Part shown: positions 5,783 through 7,563 of the stretch, piece after piece
Numbering within the stretch: the first letter of the stretch is position 1
Layout of the letters: every line of letters begins with the position of its first letter
NCBI GenBank assembly: GCA_964520885.1
Contig: CAZFQD010000109.1
Location: 1-7,563 of the forward strand
DNA: 7,563 nucleotides
From: CAZFQD01 sp964520885
Lineage (GTDB): Bacteria; Bacillota; Clostridia; Oscillospirales; SIG519
Direction of reading: 5' to 3'
Translations under genes and position numbers: made by a program
Notes under the pieces: model-generated
What the model saw: only the letters and a program-made list of their open reading frames with translations
Databases searched by the model: none
Told to the model about the DNA's origin: nothing

Positions 5783-5877
5783 ATAATTAATGAAGAATGA
5801 GGAATTGTTGTATCAAAGCCATTTTCTTTGTTTAATTGTGAATTGTCAATTTAATTCCTAACTCTTAATTCCTAATT
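5783..5877. repeat. Heptad-bounded spacer element between terS and terL
   Basis: From 5877 leftward on the minus strand run AATTAGG, AATTAAG, AGTTAGG and AATTAAA, then TTGACAA, TTCACAA and TTAAACA, seven units in one 7-bp register down to 5829. The opposite end (5783-5806) carries similar units on the plus strand (ATTAATG, AAGAATG, AGGAATT), making imperfect inverted ends. Between them is the 16-bp core CAAAGCCATTTTCTTT (5814-5829), the exact inverse of 603-618. The terS stop TAG (5872-5874) lies in the first heptad. It separates terS from terL, which are usually closely spaced. Confidence 0.6.
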
Positions 5878-6222
5878 ATTCTCGTCTACTGTAATTTTAA
5901 GTGCAAAGTCTCCATTTTCTGTTATGTTCTCTCCACCCTTAGAATAATTAAAGACATTGTTTAAATAAAAATGAGCAGTAGTATTATTAATTCTTTTTAA
6001 AGCACTTCTACTTATGAAAAAATGTTCAATTTGATTTTTAGCCCTTTTTATTGCCTTTGATAAAAATTTATCCTCATTTTCCCATAAATTAAATTGTTCT
6101 TTTGTTATTCCTAAATAAACACAAAGCCCTGCAATTGTAGGTACGTCATCCTCTGCGTCATAAGTAAAATCAATATATTTTTCAATTTTCATAGCAATTT
6201 CTTTTTTTTGTTTTTTAGTCAC
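5872..6222 (-). CDS. terS: Phage terminase small subunit (gp3-like DNA packaging protein)
   Basis: The product recognises phage DNA for packaging and loads the large subunit. The 116 residues include VPTIAGLCVYLGITKEQFNLWEN (27-49, an HTH-like segment typical of the phage gp3-type packaging protein family) and a helical centre. The C-terminal part (FYLNNVFNYSKGGEN) resembles the end of that family. Position directly before terL supports the call. The start is GTG 6222, with GAGG at 6230-6233 and a 7-base spacer; ATG 6192 has no good Shine-Dalgarno site and would remove the first helix. It overlaps the upstream gene by 8 bp. Both its Shine-Dalgarno site and its stop codon lie in heptad repeats. 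Confidence 0.88.
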   Translation of the reverse strand: MTKKQKKEIAMKIEKYIDFTYDAEDDVPTIAGLCVYLGITKEQFNLWENEDKFLSKAIKRAKNQIEHFFISRSALKRINNTTAHFYLNNVFNYSKGGENITENGDFALKITVDENN

Positions 6223-6631
6223 AATAATTCCTCATTCCTAATTGCTCAATAATTATTTTTAGTTTTCTATAAACAGTGCTTTCACTGTAATTTATAATAA
6301 GGCTTATAGAAATTACACTTTTATTTAAAAAATATCTTAAAGTAATAAGCCTTCTATCAAATTCATTTAAGAAATTAACCATATTCTCAATAAATTCTCT
6401 TTGTGAAATTAAATTATCAATGCTTAAAATTAAAACCTTTATATCCTCTAAAACAAATTTTTCAAGCTCTTTATCCCAATTAATACTATTACAAAAGTTA
6501 TTAGAACCACTGCAAAGTCTTTCCCTTAGACTAATTAGCCTACATAATTGTCTGTTTTTTGTTTCAATTATTCTATCTATTGAAGAATAATTTTTTAACA
6601 CTTTTTTTATTTCTTGTTTATTCATACTCAT
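6215..6631 (-). CDS. Phage sigma-region-4-like transcriptional regulator
   Basis: The 138-residue protein has a charged helical N-terminal part (about 1-85) and a C-terminal helix-turn-helix resembling sigma factor region 4. The segment RRLITLRYFLNKSVISISL, followed by NYSESTVYRKLKIIIEQL, spans about 93-131, with recognition helix near 116-128. Proteins of this shape (RinA/ArpU/DUF1492-like) are placed directly before terS in many Firmicute phages and activate late genes; that role is inferred here from position and shape. Start ATG 6631 has AGGA at a 7-base spacing; the in-frame ATG at 6625 is an alternative. Its start, Shine-Dalgarno site and C-terminal residues all lie in heptad repeats. 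It is the first gene behind the strong promoter at 6701-6729. Confidence 0.78.
   Translation of the reverse strand: MSMNKQEIKKVLKNYSSIDRIIETKNRQLCRLISLRERLCSGSNNFCNSINWDKELEKFVLEDIKVLILSIDNLISQREFIENMVNFLNEFDRRLITLRYFLNKSVISISLIINYSESTVYRKLKIIIEQLGMRNYCD
6223..6243. repeat. Heptad repeat at the regulator/terS junction
   Basis: Three minus-strand heptads AATTAGG, AATGAGG and AATTATT occupy the end of the upstream frame (residues LGMRNY) and at the same time supply the GAGG Shine-Dalgarno core and exact 7-base spacer for the GTG start of terS. Confidence 0.65.
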
Positions 6632-6673
6632 ATCTCATTCCTAATCCCTAATTCCTATATCCTAACTCCTAAT
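6625..6673. repeat. Array of seven heptads forming the late-regulator leader
   Basis: On the minus strand seven contiguous 7-mers occur in perfect register: ATTAGGA, GTTAGGA, TATAGGA, ATTAGGG, ATTAGGA, ATGAGAT, ATGAGTA. The fifth supplies the AGGA Shine-Dalgarno core, the sixth the spacer and the seventh the start codon of the 6215-6631 gene. It makes up most of the roughly 63-nt leader. Confidence 0.85.
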
Positions 6674-6682
6674 AATGCCTTA

Positions 6683-6690
6683 GTCCACAA
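6683..6690 (-). promoter_or_regulatory. Candidate phage operator site A (TTGTGGAC)
   Basis: TTGTGGAC on the minus strand, at about +4 to +11 of the cassette promoter, within a wider ACAATTGT palindrome (6687-6694). An identical octamer lies 65 bp upstream at 6748-6755. Confidence 0.5.
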
Positions 6691-6700
6691 TTGTAATCTA

Positions 6701-6729
6701 AATATACCACATTTGAACACCTTTGTCAA
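6701..6729 (-). promoter_or_regulatory. Strong promoter of the regulator-terS-terL cassette
   Basis: Minus-strand TTGACA (6724-6729), 17-bp spacer, TATATT (6701-6706), with TG in the extended -10 position. It is the best promoter match in the window. The start is predicted near 6694. It is flanked by TTGTGGAC sites on both sides. Confidence 0.82.
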
Positions 6730-6747
6730 CACTTTTTATAGATTTTT

Positions 6748-6755
6748 GTCCACAA
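6748..6755 (-). promoter_or_regulatory. Candidate phage operator site B (TTGTGGAC)
   Basis: This second exact TTGTGGAC copy overlaps the -35 position of the plus-strand repressor promoter, inside the near-dyad ACAAGTGT (6752-6759). A weaker ATGTGGTA (6706-6713) lies between the two copies, over the -10 region of the cassette promoter. The most likely ligand is the repressor encoded at 6931 (inference). Confidence 0.5.
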
Positions 6756-6768
6756 GTGTCATTTTTCG

Positions 6769-6777
6769 TGATATAAT
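6769..6777 (+). promoter_or_regulatory. Extended -10 promoter for the XRE repressor
   Basis: TGATATAAT is a perfect extended -10 box. The -35 position at 17 bp holds TCCACA (6749-6754), a weak match inside operator site B. The leader to ATG 6931 would be about 147 nt and holds the decamer repeat and the inverted repeats at 6826-6862. Confidence 0.55.
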
Positions 6778-6792
6778 TAGTTAGAAATGATA

Positions 6793-6812
6793 AGGATAGG
6801 TGAGGATAGGTG
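6793..6812 (+). repeat. Tandem decamer AGGATAGGTG x2
   Basis: Two exact adjacent copies, followed by a degenerate third (AGAATTGAG). They are rich in AGG like the heptads but have a 10-bp period. They lie at the very start of the predicted repressor leader. Confidence 0.7.
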
Positions 6813-6825
6813 AGAATTGAGTAGG

Positions 6826-6862
6826 ATTGTTTGTATTTACGAAAAACAATACTCAGTAAATA
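6826..6862 (+). other. Interlocked inverted repeats, possible leader pseudoknot
   Basis: ATTGTTT (6826-6832) pairs with AAACAAT (6844-6850). The loop of that hairpin contains TATTTAC (6834-6840), which is complementary to GTAAATA (6856-6862). The order fits an H-type pseudoknot with two 7-bp stems and 1-, 3- and 5-nt loops in the repressor leader. Both stems are AT-rich, so stability is doubtful. Confidence 0.3.
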
Positions 6863-6893
6863 AAACGGCTCTATTACAAAAATTCTAAATTTC

Positions 6894-6907
6894 TTTCAAC
6901 TTTCAAT
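6894..6907 (+). repeat. Two heptads before the repressor gene
   Basis: TTTCAAC and TTTCAAT, the same pyrimidine-rich type as the right end of the 585-787 element, lie 23 bp before the repressor start codon. Confidence 0.45.
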
Positions 6908-6930
6908 TATAATGAAGGGTAGGTTAAATT

Positions 6931-7293
6931 ATGACCCCTATTGAATTAGGCGAATATTTAAAAAGTCTTAGAGGAATTCGTTCAACAAGACAGGTTGAAA
7001 ACTACACTAATGTTTCTAAATCCTACATTAGCCTTTTAGAGCAAGGCAAAAGGCATCCTTCGCCAGAGGTGTTAAAAAAACTCTCAACCTGCTATGGAGT
7101 TACTTATGAGGAACTTATGGAAACCTTTGGCTATTTAGACCCTGAGCCAAAAGATACTGATGTTCCATTAAATCAAGATATTAGAATACTATCCCGTGCC
7201 CAAAGAAAAATGACTCCAGAGCAAATATCTCAACTTAAAAAAATTGCACAATCCTTATTTTCAAATGCATTTGAAGACGAGCAAAACAATTGA
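6931..7293 (+). CDS. Phage-type XRE repressor (ImmR-like)
   Basis: The 120-residue protein has an N-terminal Cro/C1 HTH (about 6-61: STRQVENYTNVSKSYISLLE, then QGKRHPSPEVLKKLS and the YGVTYEEL tail). A C-terminal helical segment with IRILSRAQRKMTPEQ (84-98) and LKKIAQSLF follows. The 'I..L.RA..KMTPEQ' tail is what I know from ImmR-type repressors of phages and integrative elements, which are normally followed by an ImmA/IrrE-type metallopeptidase gene that removes them. No such gene follows here. The start ATG 6931 has AGG (6921-6923) at a 7-base spacing. It is divergent from the terminase cassette and most likely represses the promoter at 6701-6729 through the TTGTGGAC sites. Confidence 0.9.
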   Translation: MTPIELGEYLKSLRGIRSTRQVENYTNVSKSYISLLEQGKRHPSPEVLKKLSTCYGVTYEELMETFGYLDPEPKDTDVPLNQDIRILSRAQRKMTPEQISQLKKIAQSLFSNAFEDEQNN

Positions 7294-7507
7294 CCATAAA
7301 GATTTTTGCACTTTATCTGTAACTATTCAACCCCCATCAAAACAAATAAGCAAACAGAGCAATGACAAAAGCCCAAAAGGAATTGATGAAATAGTTTAAA
7401 AAGTGCTAATTTCAAAAGATAAAACACTGACCAAAAAACCTCAAGAAAACCGCATAAAATCAAAGGTTTTTCTGCATATTTTGCTTGACTTTTTTTACTG
7501 TTTATGA
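7294..7507. other. Gene-free spacer with an inverted repeat
   Basis: I see no convincing gene here. The inverted repeat AAAAACCT (7434-7441) / AGGTTTTT (7464-7471) has a 22-base loop and could be a weak terminator for the repressor or an element end. Downstream TTGCTT (7482-7487) and TATGAT (7504-7509) at 16 bp is a weak outward-facing promoter match. The expected upstream part of an IS66 transposase is absent. Confidence 0.4.
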
Positions 7508-7563
7508 TACAAAAACAGCGGTAATTCAAGTAAACCACCATCAAGCGATGGTTTTAAAAAAAT
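7508..7563 (+). pseudogene. IS66-family transposase frame lacking its 5' part, runs off the window
   Basis: The 18 codons before the edge read YKNSGNSSKPPSSDGFKK. The string N-S-[SG]-N-S-S-K-P-P-S-S-D-G is the hallmark N-terminal segment of IS66-family transposases. In intact proteins it is normally preceded by tens of residues of coiled coil (…LNKNS). Here an in-frame TGA (7505-7507) directly precedes it and no ATG, GTG or TTG lies in the visible frame. The copy therefore looks 5'-truncated, with the break near 7505-7511, unless a frameshift joins another frame. The rest lies outside the window. Confidence 0.72.

Noticed and set aside
6625..6673. CRISPR-like tandem array
   Set aside because: The units are contiguous 7-mers without spacers, so this is a simple tandem repeat.
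243..6892. ATTCTAAATTT shared between 243-253 and 6882-6892, possibly a second operator link
   Set aside because: The shared 11 bases are an AT palindrome expected by chance in this composition, and the TAGAGC half-site is absent from the second copy.
7323..7544. Minus-strand open frame of 73 codons, Cys/Phe/Leu rich
   Set aside because: It overlaps the IS66 coding segment in antisense and has no good RBS. Its hydrophobic look follows from A-rich DNA read in reverse.
7535..7555. Terminator at ACCATC-AAGC-GATGGT followed by TTT
   Set aside because: The 6-bp stem lies inside the conserved IS66 coding segment (PPSSDG) and the T-run is only four bases, so the codons explain it.

Overview
The window comes from a low-GC (by eye about 30 percent) Gram-positive genome. 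Strong Shine-Dalgarno sites, TTGACA/TATAAT promoters, extended -10 boxes, a clostridial-type SecG and LysM cell-wall proteins point to an uncultured or gut Clostridia-like Firmicute. Genus-level placement is not possible from sequence reading alone.

Left part (1-508): a small CxxC/CxxC zinc-binding protein gene runs off the left edge on the minus strand. It is divergent from a small XRE-family regulator (275-508). Between them lie a near-consensus minus-strand promoter and two related dyads 53 bp apart that look like shared operators. A strong terminator (525-552) closes the regulator gene, followed by a repeat-rich spacer.

Housekeeping part (790-4205): on the minus strand are a secreted three-LysM protein, a purine nucleoside phosphorylase, and a small coiled-coil/zinc-ribbon protein whose stop lies one base from the PNP start. 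Divergent from these, on the plus strand, are ThpR (RNA 2',3'-cyclic phosphodiesterase) and SecG, the latter with its own promoter and a 14-bp-stem terminator.

Phage-derived part (4358-7293): a minus-strand cassette of a sigma-region-4-like regulator, terminase small subunit and terminase large subunit is driven by a TTGACA-17-TATATT promoter. It is divergent from a plus-strand XRE repressor. Both promoters sit in one switch region with repeated TTGTGGAC sites. No portal, capsid, tail, integrase or replication gene is present, although the terminase motifs are intact. This is either a deletion remnant of a prophage or a very compact satellite-like island. The right edge holds the start of an IS66-type transposase reading frame that lacks its normal N-terminal part.

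The most unusual feature is a family of degenerate 7-bp tandem repeats (ATTAGGA-like, and TTGAAAA-like in some copies) at almost every gene boundary of the phage cassette and in the spacer after the LysM gene. In the cassette these heptads provide stop codons, Shine-Dalgarno cores and even a start codon. Two of the repeat regions share an identical 16-bp core, which suggests a small mobile or recombination-generated element.
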